Source: Hepsetus odoe (Eukaryota; Chordata; Actinopteri; Characiformes; Hepsetidae). Taken from it: a stretch of 64,000 bases of DNA. Positions 9,470-20,661 of the stretch are shown in pieces (position 1 is the stretch's first letter; every line of letters starts with the position of its first letter). A model generated the notes under the pieces. The model did not search any database. It saw only the letters and a list, made by a program, of their open reading frames with translations, and had not been told where the DNA came from. The translations under genes were made by a program, and so were the position numbers. The stretch is from assembly GCA_017165825.1 (NCBI GenBank), contig CM029372.1, forward strand, positions 21,591,111-21,655,110, written 5' to 3'.

Positions 9470-10980
9470 GTTTAATGTGTTCCGTTCATCATTTTTTGGC
9501 TTGTTTGGAAATCGGATGATGTTTTAGATCAGATTAAATCGGAAATGTAGAAAATTCTAAGAAGCACTTTACTCCGATTTACACTGTTCAGTAGAAATGG
9601 TCCAAAATGTCTTCGAATACAGTCCTGCAACATTTGTTTTCATCGAAAGTTAAGGATGTTTTTTTCCTTCTCCTGTAAAGTTACTTCAAGAAGGGAGAGG
9701 ATTTTTTCATACTGTGAGGATATCTCTATACAGCAGGCAGGAGTGGGGTCGAGGATGGATTGGATCTGGGAGGGAGAGATTAGATGAAGTGGCTGGACCT
9801 TGTTTTCTTATTGTCTGTTCATCACTCTCTCTTCACCCAGTATGTGATGTGAGATTGAAGCTGAATATTTGTCCTGCCCGAGAGTAGAACAATTTGATAG
9901 ATAGAAGTGTTTGGTTTTATATTCTCTAAATCTGGACAAACAGGGACAGTTTTCGGTTTCACTACTTACCCCAAGAACACAATAAACTTCTCTTTATTTG
10001 TTTGTATCCACTTCTGAGGGCCTGCCTGTATTCTCCACTTCAGATGTTCCAGAGTTTGCTTTACACAAGAATGTACTTGATTCCAACCTATCACAGATCT
10101 GTCTGGCAGTTTCCATGCTTTTGGCCTTACTTTTGTTTGGTGTAATATTTAATTCATGCGGAAATAATGGACGTCTCTGAATCAAGCACATGTGTCACTT
10201 TTTTTTTTTTCATAGAGTTTTCTGTGTGTTCTAATGAGAAATATTGTATTATCAGGTTTGTGGCAGATGGCATGTTCTGGCACTCTTGTGATTCTAATTG
10301 TTATAATCATTTGATTTGATTTATTATTCTCTCAACACCTCGTCTGACAAATTGGGAAATGTTGTTGTAACAACCAGTAGAGCTATCAAACCCTGGCATG
10401 TTCCTGGCATGTTAAATTGGTGCTGGAGCTGGAACTGGAGCTAGAGCTGGGCTGTTGGGAGATAGAAAAAGGCCATTTCTTTCTTCCTGACTGAATTCAT
10501 TCCAAGTGTGAACGTTCATGGCCATATCTCACTGTGTTTTGTTTTCCCAGTACATCATCAGGGGAAGCGTTCTTGTTTATGTGCCTTTTTTTTTCTTTTG
10601 CCTTGAACAGTTACAGTTCACGTCTTGGCCTTTGCTTTATATGTACACACTGTTGGATAGAATGGTGTAGAATCGCTTAATAGAGCAGTGAGTGGTGAAT
10701 AATACTGGAAAAACACCTGCTATTGTAATTTGTACACTTCATTTGACTTTGTTCCTCCCTGATGCTCGTTGGCAGTTTTCTTCATGCAAATCCGCTGCTG
10801 TTTTTTCATCAAAAATACAAAGTTATAAAACTCTTAGGTTTTTATGTTTTTCTCATCCGCTGCTTCAGGACAAATCATCTCACAATTCCCTTGAGCAGGG
10901 GAAGGGGGACAGTTTTGAATAGATCTTCATAAAAACTATATACTCATATCATAAGCGTGTTTTTTTTTTTTTGTTTTTTT
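9470..10980. other. unique sequence, no gene seen
   Basis: A short imperfect (GGAGCT)n run lies at about 10422-10451. Poly-T tracts lie at 10199-10210 and 10961-10983. I see no supported exon. Confidence 0.5.
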
Positions 10981-11005
10981 TTTGGGGCGACAATAAACTG
11001 AATGT

Positions 11006-11131
11006 TCCCTGCGATGGGCTGGCGACCTGTCCAGGGTGTGTCCCCTGTCCATCGCCCTGTGTGAGCTGGGATGGACTCCAGCACTCCCCCGTGACCCCGC
11101 TTGGGACAAGTGGCAGAAAATGAATGGAATG
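11006..11131 (+). mobile_element. 5'-truncated SINE family B tail with 14-bp duplication
   Basis: Only the tail is present: GATGGGCTGGCGACCTGTCC, GAGCTGGGATGGACTCCAGC, GGGACAAGTGGCAGAAAATG and an AATG repeat. It is flanked by a perfect 14-bp duplication AATAAACTGAATGT at 10992-11005 and 11132-11145. This is the product expected of a truncated reverse transcription event. Confidence 0.9.
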
Positions 11132-11145
11132 AATAAACTGAATGT

Positions 11146-12600
11146 AGTTTTATTTGGATGGAATAGACAATAGAATCAGTAGAACAGTCACGCTAATCTT
11201 ATCACATATGAATACATCCCACTAAGGAGACTGTTCTGATTTTTCCTGGCCTTTAAAAGAGATCAGTGATGTTGAGATTAATAACTGTCAGTTCACACTG
11301 ATTTATCATTCTAGTCTGGCTTTAGCGGGAAATTTATTGTTTCTAATTTTTTATTCTGGTCACCTCATGCAGCAATGACACCAGTATTAACATGTATCAC
11401 TTCCATGTGACAGGATCGCTGGCTGCCCCGACACCAGATTATGTATGACGAAGGAGTGTCAGTGCAGGCCCACATGGTGCCATACTGGTTACATTGCTTA
11501 TCATGAGAGTCTAGGCAATCTGTTTTAAACCAGATTTTTTGGAGGTACTTCATGGTACTCAGCTGATACTGATTGGACCATGATGTTCAGAAGAAGGGAA
11601 ATCTTTCTGAAGCAGCTAGTCTAATGCCATGGTAGAAATATGATACAAACCTTACCTCCCTTTGGGGGTGCATTGCCCTAAGGAACAAACCGCCCCTGCT
11701 TTAAAGTGTGTCTAACGAGTGTGTTCGCCTTTTTATCTTCTAAAGATCTTTTTTTTCCTATCATTATGCTAAAAATGTAAAAAAAATCCACTAGTGCCTT
11801 TTCAAAATATACTTTGGATTAAATATAGATGCTTCATTTCTGAATTCTGAATTTACATTCCCAGTCCTTACATCCATACCCTGTATGTACATTATATTCA
11901 CCATTCAGTTTCAAACATCTCCCAAGTTCTTACGCCAGCTCGCTATTGCGAGCAATAAATTCCCTAATTTCAGCTACTTGCCTTGCACTCTTTTGTATAA
12001 AAACTTTAAAACTTTGAAGATTAGTTAAGATCTGAAGTGGGTCACTGTATGACCTAATTTATACACCAGCTTCTGCAATTAAAACGAATGGCTGCGCACT
12101 CTTTCGACCAATACATGTCATAAAATTGGCTAACAATGCAAAAAAAAAATCTAATCACTAACTAAGGGGCTTTAAAGTGCCAGTGATTACAGCACATGTC
12201 CTTAGAGTAATTATTACACCTTAGAACTAAAAACTAAATCTGCATTACAGTGCCATATATTGCTCAGAATGTTTGATGTAGCCAAGAAGCAGATCGATGA
12301 AAATGTGAAAATCAAGAGTATTTTCTCTAAGATACAGAATACAGAAAAAAAAACCACAGAAGCAGGCAGAAATGCCTCCTTTCCCTTCAGCTGAGTTGGT
12401 CTGATTTCACTCTTTTCACTCTTTTCTTCTCTCTTTAGGCAAATGATCCTACCATCCAGGTTTTCATGCAACACTCTAGGAAAGAAACTCTGCACCTACA
12501 ATTTCTTTTGCATCCTTTTGCAGCCAGTCAGCATCTAATACATCTGGTTCTGCTTACAGTGCCTGGACAGAAATAAGCTAGCCTCGAACTGAAGCTGAGT
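11146..12600. other. unique AT-rich sequence, no gene seen
   Basis: No SINE, LINE or exon candidate was recognised. Short open frames appear random. Confidence 0.5.
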
Positions 12601-12606
12601 ATGCTT

Positions 12607-12607
<1 letters not shown>

Positions 12608-12658
<51 letters not shown>
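12608..12658. repeat. (CA)n microsatellite
   Basis: About 25 uninterrupted CA units. Confidence 0.97.
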
Positions 12659-12661
<3 letters not shown>

Positions 12662-12781
12662 TGGGTATCTGGTATCCCTCTGAGTAAATTTTCCTATCCA
12701 TCAAACACATGGGCTTCCTCTCTGCCGAGGGGTTTCTTGTTAAAGCAAAGGCAGAATCCCTTTACCCACCAGAACTCTCTT

Positions 12782-12783
<2 letters not shown>

Positions 12784-12824
<41 letters not shown>

Positions 12825-12882
12825 CACACATGCACACACACACACACACACACATTACACACACAAAAGCACATACACACAG
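12784..12882. repeat. (CA)n microsatellite, interrupted
   Basis: CA units are interrupted by CGCA, TGCA and TTACA variants. The open frames here on both strands are repeat artefacts. Confidence 0.95.
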
Positions 12883-13437
12883 GATGAACACAGTGACTAA
12901 TTTGTTTAAAAATGATGTTCAGTTCTGCTTCCCCGGGCTGTGTTTGCCCTCCTGCTCCAAGCTCGCCCACACATCTTTCTCAACACTCCTGCTCCTTTAT
13001 GATAGAAACAATGCTCTCAAGTGTGAGACCCAGCACTGGATTCCCATTCACATCTTAAGATAAGCTGTAAGGACTTTTATTCATTTCTTATTTATTCAAG
13101 TCTTTTCATGGAGCACCTTTATGCATTCTATTGGGGAGATCAAATTAGATTGGTACTTACAAATCTTAGGTGTCGTCCCAAGAGCAGCAATCTTTAGAAA
13201 TGTTGTACTGATCTCTAACAGTTAGATTAATGATGCAAGGAGATTTCTCAAAAGATGTATTTTTAATCTTTTTCCAGAAAGTTTTTCTTACTTTAATTTT
13301 TACTCCATTCCATTTTTATACCATTCCGTCAGGTTTTGTGATAGTCATCCAAATAATTGTAGATGTGGGGGAGAGAAAAGTCCAAAGACATGCACATGTC
13401 CCTGTGAGAATTGCAATGTGAAATGAAATGAAATTCA

Positions 13438-13620
<183 letters not shown>

Positions 13621-13789
13621 GACCCAAGTGGATAGACTCTGATACTTCCTGCAACCTGGTTACGGTAAGCACATCAGATAATGATTGGATGGATGCTGTC
13701 TTGACCATGGTTGGTGGACCATAATGGGCTATCAAAGTAACAAAGTCACAGCTATAACGGCAGTATTGTGATAAAACTTGAAAATTTAA

Positions 13790-14036
13790 GGGCAGAGGTT
13801 GCCTAGTGGTCAATGATTTGGCCCTGGGATCAGAAGATCGTGGATTCAAATCCAAGGGCAGTAGGGTGCCCTGAGATACCCTTGAGCAAGGTACCATCCC
13901 CATCACTGTTCCCCAGGCGCTTTCAATAGCTGCCCCCTGCTGCACGTGTATGGGTTAAAAGCGGAGGTGTCATTTTGTTGTGGTCCACTGTGTGCTGTGC
14001 TGTGCTGTGTTTCACAATCACAAGAATAGTCACTTT
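13790..14036 (+). mobile_element. SINE family A, full length
   Basis: Head GGGCAGAGGTTGCCTAGTGG, weak B box GGATTCAAATCC, GATACCCTTGAGCAAGGTAC, GCCCCCTGCTGCACGTGTAT and tail TCACAAGAATAGTCAC. Confidence 0.9.
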
Positions 14037-14042
14037 TTCCTT

Positions 14043-15240
14043 TTCAAATCAACAAAAAACGGAGAAGTAAGGCTTTGTCATGGCTGTTTCAAAACAAATA
14101 TGATTTGCATAAAGCAATAGCAACCATTGCGCACTGGAGAAGAAATCAAGTTTTCAGGACCACACAAAGGTGAAGACCCAGTTAGGCCAGAAACATTTAG
14201 CACAGTTGGATGCAAATCTGGAGAAACTCTAGATGCGCGGTTGTTTCAGGGACATCAAAGGGAAAAGAACAGCAGAGATCTGAAGCAATCACCCCTCAGC
14301 TTTCCACACCAGTTTACCCAGGCTTGTCGGATTTCGTTCTGAAAGAAGCACACAGCCCACGGCCGTAAGAGCTCGGCTCTGCAGCCTTACTCTCCTGCTG
14401 CTCGCAGTGGCCTTCAGCTGTCAGAACAGAGGAAGACGTTGTTCTGAATATCTGTTTCCAACCATGCATGAAAGCTTGCCTTTGGTGCATCAGCTGAGTC
14501 TAAGCGGTGCAAAGCCAGCTCAATCAAGAACATTGTTTTTTTTTAAACATCCCAGTTCATGCATTCCTTTAAAGCTAGTGATTATAAAATCAAAAAGAGG
14601 GATTGATTAACTTTCTGGTCCTTCTCTTTCATGCATTGAAATCTGACGTAGGCCCAAAATCAGCAGATTTACGGTACCCACTCATGATTTCTGCTCCTGT
14701 AATAAACTCTTTCTATTTATTTAGCCAAAGCTTCTGAGAAGGCTTGGCCGATTGATGAACAAGGTCACACATTTATTACGGTAACTGTTGGTTTGTTTCT
14801 TGTTGTATCCTGTGTATGATTAGTCACGTCAAGCCCTTCGATTTAAGTCAAAGCACTTAAATCGAAATCTTCTTGAGTACAGCTCCGCTGTCCCAGTCCC
14901 CTCTCCAAAGGGTGAGTATGTTCAAAACTGGGAATATTCTCATTATTCACGATGCAGTAACCATGGTGAAGTAGATGAATGCCGCAAAAAGCTTCGTGAA
15001 AAGCTAATCGGAAAGAAAGAAGAGCTGTCTTTGGGCTGTCTACGATCTCTTCACTCTGGGGATGAAAAATCTGATTCAGGATCCTTTTCTGTCCTTTTTA
15101 TTTATATGTAACAGGATGTTTTCTTTGGCACTGGCTTGTAAAATGCATGCAAAATAAAGGCACAATAAAAGCAAAGATGAGAGACACATAAAGGCAGCAA
15201 TTTTGATGATCTTCTATGAAAGACCACAGTGACAACAGCA
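14043..15240. other. unique sequence, no gene seen
   Basis: A donor-like CAAAGGGTGAGTATG occurs at about 14907 but has no convincing acceptor upstream. No repeat family was recognised. Confidence 0.45.
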
Positions 15241-15439
15241 TAAAAAAAACTATTTACAGACTCCTAGAAAAAAAAAAATATATATATATATATTACAGAA
15301 TTTTATCAAAATGCACCAGAAATATCTGCATTCATTTAAACCAAGACTTGGTATAAGTTTCACAACTAGTGGAATAAAAGATGCTGTAGCCATTTTCTTC
15401 TGGCCATGGAAACATTCAGTCTTTGGTCTGATGGCAGGC

Positions 15440-15575
15440 CATCCATCCATCTCCTGAGCTATTGTTCTAACCAGGGAGAGGGAGTGCTGGAGCCTGTCCC
15501 AGCCCTCACAGGACAAAATATGGAGAAACCCCATGGACAGTTTGCCAGTCCATTGCAGGGCTGACACAGACACAG

Positions 15576-15617
<42 letters not shown>

Positions 15618-15780
15618 ACACACACACACACACACACACACTTTTGGTGTCTCCAATCCACCTGACATGTCTTGGACTGTGGGAGAAAGCTGGATCATCT
15701 GAAGGTATCCCACACAGCCCCACACCAGGAATTAAACCCAGAACCTCCCGAGGCGAGTGTGGTAACCACTGCGCTGCCAC
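15440..15780 (-). mobile_element. SINE family B with expanded (CA)n inside
   Basis: The minus strand shows a degraded head (GGCAGCGCAGTGGTTACCAC), TTCCTGGTGTGGGGCTG, GGTGGATTGGAGACACC, a long (TG)n (15574-15641), then GCAATGGACTGGCAAACTG and the AGGCTCCAGCACTCC tail. The dinucleotide run is at the place where other family B copies carry short GTGTG stretches. Confidence 0.8.
15574..15641. repeat. (CA)n microsatellite within a SINE
   Basis: Two CA blocks are separated by GAGACA. Confidence 0.95.
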
Positions 15781-16027
15781 AAATCAAACGATTTAATTGG
15801 TTTTGACTTTTTCTGCATGTTAAAATAATGACAAGTTGTCAAGTTGAGGTGTTTATGATGATGCTGGCCTGAAAAAAAAAGTTTGCAAAGTTTAATTTTT
15901 TGGTTGGACCAAGATGTTCCCATACCATTACAGAATGGTAATGTCTGGACACAATTACTGATGCAGAGACTGTGGCCAGTTAGCAGTGCAGAACTTGTGA
16001 GAACAGGATGATGTTCTTGCTTTCTCA

Positions 16028-16078
<51 letters not shown>
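16028..16078. repeat. (CA)n microsatellite
   Basis: About 25 uninterrupted CA units, ending CATGCATGC. It lies 130 bp upstream of the promoter island. Confidence 0.97.
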
Positions 16079-16079
<1 letters not shown>

Positions 16080-16209
16080 CATGCAAATAAATGATAATAT
16101 AAATGAATATTTTTACACAAATGATCCCAAGTAATATATATCTAAAAACATCAATTTGTGTTTGATAAAGCGCCTTCAACTCCATCTGTTCAAACGTGAG
16201 TCACTGCTC

Positions 16210-16450
16210 TGAGTGCAGTTCCTGCAGAGGTCGCTAGAAAGCGTTTATTTAATCCGCACCCGTTTTCCGCCAATCCGCGCCCTGATAGGCGGACAGCTTT
16301 CGAGTGCGAAGAAAGACCAATCACGAAGCAGGCTGGAAGCCGGCATTAGCCAATCCCCTTCCGGGAGGCGGGACTTGTGTGTCGAACAAGCGTGTGGAAA
16401 AAAATAAACACACCACGTGCCTTCCTCCGGGTTCCCATGATGCTTCAGTG
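16210..16450 (+). promoter_or_regulatory. candidate CpG-island promoter
   Basis: CG dinucleotides are clearly more frequent here than in the flanks. Three CCAAT boxes lie at 16270-16274, 16317-16321 and 16350-16354. A GC box (GGGAGGCGGGAC) is at about 16364-16373, an ETS-like TTCCGGG at 16359, a CACGTG E-box at 16414-16419 and a TTCCCATGATGC motif at 16433-16444. The last fits the ZNF143/THAP11 consensus core TTCCCA..ATGC. No clear TATA box is seen, which suits a CCAAT/GC promoter with dispersed starts. The strong donor downstream on the plus strand sets the likely direction; bidirectional firing is not excluded. Confidence 0.75.
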
Positions 16451-16636
16451 TTGGGTGGCCGTTGACAGCGCTGCCTGGAGACCAGCTCGCGCTTCAGTTT
16501 CTCTTTCAGGAGTGAGTATAAACAGCACACTTTATCACACGCTCTGAATTTAGTCTCCCTCGAAACAAAGACGGTGGAGCCCCGTTAGTCAGTCCGGCTC
16601 GTCCGCCGCGGAGTTAGTTAGTAAGTTAATGAGCAG
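16451..16636 (+). other. candidate first exon (5' UTR or start exon)
   Basis: The start is not defined; the end is taken at the strong donor GAGCAG|GTGAGG (16636/16637). A weaker donor, CAGGA|GTGAGT, lies at 16511/16512. The segment is GC-richer than the flanks and repeat-free. An ATG at 16629-16631 (ATGAGCAG) sits just before the donor in a weak start context, with an in-frame upstream stop at 16551. If used, its frame continues openly through the next exon candidate. Otherwise the exon is untranslated leader. Confidence 0.6.
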
Positions 16637-16639
16637 GTG

Positions 16640-17270
16640 AGGATGCGAACTTGGCCATGTTTGTGTTTTGGGCTGAAAGCGGTCTCCTCTCTGGCTCTCA
16701 GTGATGGACAGCTCTGCTTTTTGTTTTCCTTTCTGTAATGACGGGTGTTTATGAATAAACCTGCTCCTCCTCGTTCCTGTGTTAGCTGTGTTTGTTTTTA
16801 TATCGCAGTTAACACATGATTTCCCCGGTTTGAGTCTGGAAGCTCGTGTTTCCTCCCCCAGCCCTCCTGCTTCCTGGGCTTTTTGTGTGACTGCAGCCCA
16901 AATGCTAAACTCAGACATGTGTCTGTTTACACAAGCTAATACAGTTAAACTGCACTTCAGTGTCAGTCATCCAGACATGCAGGAGCACCTTCACGTGCCT
17001 TAATGTCTGCTTTCTCTGGCTTTAATCTCCTTTCTAGTCTCGATATAGCTTGTCTTCCAGAATAATGTCTTATTTTCTCATTTAAACATTCTCAATTCTG
17101 TTCTTGATTTAGCTTAATGATGGCATTTCTCCTTTAACTTAACCTCTGCTTTCCCCCTTGATTTGATTCCTGTTCTTGGTTTAACTTAACGTCTGTTAAT
17201 GTACATTATATCCTTGATTTAGCGTCTTCTTTATATATTTACTTTACATTTCACTTTTATATACCTTGAC
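16640..17270. other. start of first intron, unique
   Basis: The sequence is GC-moderate near the promoter, falling to AT-rich pyrimidine-biased DNA. No exon was recognised. Confidence 0.5.
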
Positions 17271-17272
17271 TG

Positions 17273-17512
17273 AAAGTGAAAGTGACTATTCTCGTCTTAG
17301 CACACCGTGAACCACAACAAAATTACAGCTCTGCATTTTACCCGTACGCTCACACACATGCAGCAGGGGGCAGCTATTGAAATTGCCTGCGGAGCAGTGG
17401 TTGGGACAGTACCTGGCTCAAGGGTACCTCAGGGCAACCTACTGGTTAGGGATTCGAACCCACAATCTCCCAGCCTGGGCCAACTCCTGAACCACTAGGC
17501 CACCGCTGTTCC
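17273..17512 (-). mobile_element. SINE family A, full length
   Basis: The minus strand has an A-box-like GGTGGCCTAGTGG, B box GGTTCGAATCC, TTGAGCCAGGTACTG, GCCCCCTGCTGCATGTG and the AGTCACTTTC tail. Confidence 0.9.
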
Positions 17513-17514
17513 TG

Positions 17515-17718
17515 GCACACACCGTAAACAGTTAGCAGTTGAAATTGACATTTGCGTCCACACAGCAGGAGCAGTGGGCTGTAATCCCAGGGAGCAGTGT
17601 TAGGGACAGAACCGTGCTCATAGGCATCTCATGGCACCAGTGCAGGACTCGAACCACAAACCACAAACCTCTGGACGTCTGGGGCCTAATCTTTAACCAT
17701 TAGGCCAACTTTGCTCCT
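17515..17718 (-). mobile_element. SINE family A, diverged tandem neighbour
   Basis: Head-to-tail with the preceding copy and same orientation: GGCCTAATGGTTAAAG head, GGTTCGAGTCCTG, ATGAGCACGGTTC, GGGATTACAGCCCAC. It is much more mutated, so the two are not a recent duplication. Confidence 0.7.
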
Positions 17719-17769
17719 GATTCTTACTTCTACTTGCACAGCCTTAGAAAAGATCAGGTTACACTTCAC

Positions 17770-18205
17770 TGCTTTACGTAGTCGTGTTTTCAGTCAGAAG
17801 AACAGCAGCGCTCCTTCTGATGAGTGAACTCATCCTGGTGCGCCCATGGTTGCATCAGTGACCTGACTGAGCTCTATTCAGTACCTCTGAGATTTGCTGG
17901 ATTGATGTTCAACATCACTAATAACCTTTTGGCTCCATGCATTCAGATTCCCAGAATTGTTCCAGTATCTGGTTTAAAGCCCTTCCAGAGTGTTACCGTA
18001 GTAGAGGGAGGGACTGTGAAGATTTCAGGGGAACCTTTAGTTGAGCAAGTGTTTACAAGCTTTATGACCTGTGATGTATTTGCTGTATTGGTGTCAGATG
18101 ATCAGAGCTGCTTGAGCGGTGCTTACAGAGAGAGACTTATTTCCAGACCCCTCAGGGGAACACTGATAGGTTCAGCTTTCTGTTTTTCCTCGAAATAAAT
18201 CAAGA
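17770..18205 (+). other. unrecognised open frame in intron 1
   Basis: A 124-codon frame runs from 17824 to 18198. It ends in a stop and has no clear splice acceptor or donor at its edges. Composition is moderately protein-like (PFQSVTVVEGGTVKISGE, then SGAYRERLISRPLRG), but no motif is recognised. It could be chance or a decayed retro-copy. Confidence 0.25.
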
Positions 18206-18569
18206 CACATCATCTACATCAGTTGAATTGCTGAGAATTTATTTGGAGAAAAATGTCCTTGTAAAGGTGGTCAAATAACGGACGGTACTCGTATTTAAGA
18301 GTAGATGCCCACTTGCTGTTTATCCATTGCAGCTGATAACTAAGACCTTGCAAAGCCAAACTGGAAGAAGACCTTAAACCTTAAGATTAAAATAGATAGT
18401 GCCAGTTATGGTCTTGAATTAAAAGACAATCAAGCATGGCTTCTTCTCAAGGCCGTTTTTCTTTTGCTTTCTAAAAGAATGGCATGATTTCATATTGCAT
18501 AACTGCTTAAACTATGCGTTATATAAACTGTATTGCTATATATTAAATAACAAACAATAGGAAATACAA

Positions 18570-18792
18570 TGTGAACTGAAGTGAAAGTAACTATTTTGTG
18601 ACAAACAGAACACAGTGAACTACAACAAAATGCTCCTCTGCATTTCACTAAACGCGTGTAAATGGAGATGTGGGCAGACATATCCAGTGCCCAGGGAGCA
18701 GTGTTGGGGGTGGTACCTTGCTCAAGGGTTCCTCAGGGTCACCTGCTGTTTTGGGACTCGAAACCACAACCTTCCCTTAACCGCTGCTCCTT
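18570..18792 (-). mobile_element. SINE family A, diverged
   Basis: The minus strand has AGGAGCAGCGGTTAAGG, a B-box-like GGTTTCGAGTCCC, AACCCTTGAGCAAGGTACC, TTGTTGTAGTTCACTGTG and AAAATAGTTACTTTC. Confidence 0.8.
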
Positions 18793-18903
18793 TTAAGGGT
18801 AGTGTTGGAAATGGCAAGAGCTTGCTGCTTGGCACACAATGTTTAGTATGTTGTTCTCAAGATAGAAAAAGTTGGTATTCTGTTGTTGGATTATTCAGCC
18901 ATA

Positions 18904-19812
18904 CAGTGCAGCTTGAAAGTCTGTGAACTTTTTTTTCTCTATTTTTACATAAATATGACCAAAAACATTGATATTATAAATGTTCAAAAATGAGAAAAAA
19001 CCTCTAATGCTATACTAGTATGTAATTATTAAGGGAATAGTCCAAAGTTGTATGTCTATGAGTGGATCAGCAGTTAATCTGAAGGTGAAATTAGACACTT
19101 GTTCAATCAATTGGTGACACTTAGGTGTGAGTGGGCACCCAGTTTTATTTAAAGAACAAGGATCAATCAAATCTGCTCTTCACAACACGTTCGTGGAAGG
19201 CAGTAATGGCACAAACAGGTCTGCTTTCTGCTGACCTTGTTTCTGAGGAGTTGTTGATGCTCATCAGGCTTGAAAAGGGTCTGTTTTGCTGCATCTGAAT
19301 TTCAAAGGAATATGAGAATATGAAGTCAATCAGCATTTGTTTAGTAGTTCTACAGAAAAATGATACAATAAAAGATGAATTAAGGTGGGTTTTTTATTAT
19401 TATTTATTTATTTATTTATTTTAACGACGGCTTTGTCAAAGGGAATGAACTTAACCCACCAGCAGGAGCTGAAGCTGTTTTCTACAGAAAAATAGACTAC
19501 AGTTCATCCGAACTGATTTGCAGGTCTGATCAGCTTGACATGTTTAGTTGCGGTTGTTGTTAATCAGAGTCATAATGGGTGCTGAAAGCCAAGGAGCACA
19601 TCATTTCCACTCACAGATGTGTAAGAGTGGATGATTTATATGTGAACAATGACCATAAATAAATAAATGGTCAAGTATATTTTGTCTTGTGTTTGTATTT
19701 GGGCTGTTGATCAGTGTTTAGGACTAGGATGTTATGTTTATTTCCTTCATGTTTATGTGTTTATGAAGAAAAAAGGAAAATTTGAAACCGTTCACAAACT
19801 TTAAAGCACTAC
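18904..19812. mobile_element. Tc1/mariner-like element with matching ends, decayed
   Basis: The left end CAGTGCAGCTTGAAAGTCTG and the right end, whose reverse complement reads TAGTGCTTTAAAGTTTGTG, form imperfect terminal inverted repeats ending in GTGAAC. TA dinucleotides flank both ends. About 909 bp; no transposase frame remains. The internal GCTCATCAGGCTTGAAAAGG hints at a Tc1-type N-terminal coding remnant. Confidence 0.65.
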
Positions 19813-19814
19813 TA

Positions 19815-20465
19815 CACGTCACATTGCTCCCAATTACATTCTCTCTTTTGAGTGCTACACTGAATCTACAACTGCTTTTTTCTAGTGCTCAACCCTGGGG
19901 TACCTGAAGGCAGAATGAAGCCTGAAAGCTGCACTTATGCCCCATGCTGGTAAATTTAAGAAGAAATTTCATGCTGGGCAGAAACTAGTTTGACAGTTTT
20001 TGCCGAAGTGTATCATAGCATGATTTGGGATTGTTTGTCTCCTCAGGTGTTTTATTATTCTTAATCTTTCCTTATCCTGCTGTGTGTCTTAGTATGCTGC
20101 TTTTGCATTCTGCCTTTTCATTAGATTTTGCACTTCCGTGCATCCTCAGTATTTTTGGAGTGCAGCGTGTGTGTCAGCACTTCGAAAACATGATGTCCAT
20201 AGCGATTCATGTGAAAAGTTTTGTATCCTAGCAACACATGAGAAGAGCACTATTGCTTTGCTGATACGAGCACATGGCTGTCAGGGCGGTTCAGGTTCTC
20301 AGAACTGATGTGCAGCTGTTTACACGTAGCCTGATCAAAGGCTGTTCTCACTGCGGATCACAGGGCATTGCGTACAGTAGAACGGTCAGGTTTGTTCAAA
20401 GTTGAACTGACTTTTCCCAGTCCATGTCAGAAATCAGAGAAAGCACTTCTGACTTTTTCATAGTT
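19815..20465. other. intron 1, unique, no gene seen
   Basis: Nothing recognisable. Confidence 0.45.
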
Positions 20466-20479
20466 CGTAGTGTTTTCAT

Positions 20480-20650
20480 ACTGGGCGCTACGCTGGCACA
20501 GTGGGTAGTGCTGTCGCCTCACAGCGAGAAGGCCTGTGTTCGATTACCTTGCAGGACGGTCCAGGACCTTTCTGGCGACCTGTCCAGGGTGTTTCCCTGC
20601 CTTTCGCCTTGTGAGAGCTGTGATAGGCTATGAAAATGAGTAAGTGAGAG
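20480..20650 (+). mobile_element. SINE family B, internally deleted, 11-bp duplication
   Basis: Head GGCACAGTGGGTAGTGCTGT and a B-box-like GTTCGATTACC jump directly into the tail TGGCGACCTGTCCAGG, then TGAGAGCTGTGATAGGC and GAGTAAGTGAGAG. The middle of the family is missing. It is flanked by AGTGTTTTCAT at 20469-20479 and 20651-20661. Confidence 0.85.
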
Positions 20651-20661
20651 AGTGTTTTCAT

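Noticed and set aside
12605..13063. 152-codon open frame over (CA)n tracts
   Set aside because: His-Thr and Cys-Val repeats are translations of dinucleotide microsatellites; no coding evidence outside them.
16512..16517. Donor GTGAGT at 16512 as exon 1 end
   Set aside because: It lacks G at the last exon base, while CAG|GTGAGG at 16637 is a better match. It could still be an alternative donor.
17824..18198. 124-codon frame as a real gene
   Set aside because: No splice or promoter context and no recognised motif. Kept only as a low-confidence open frame.
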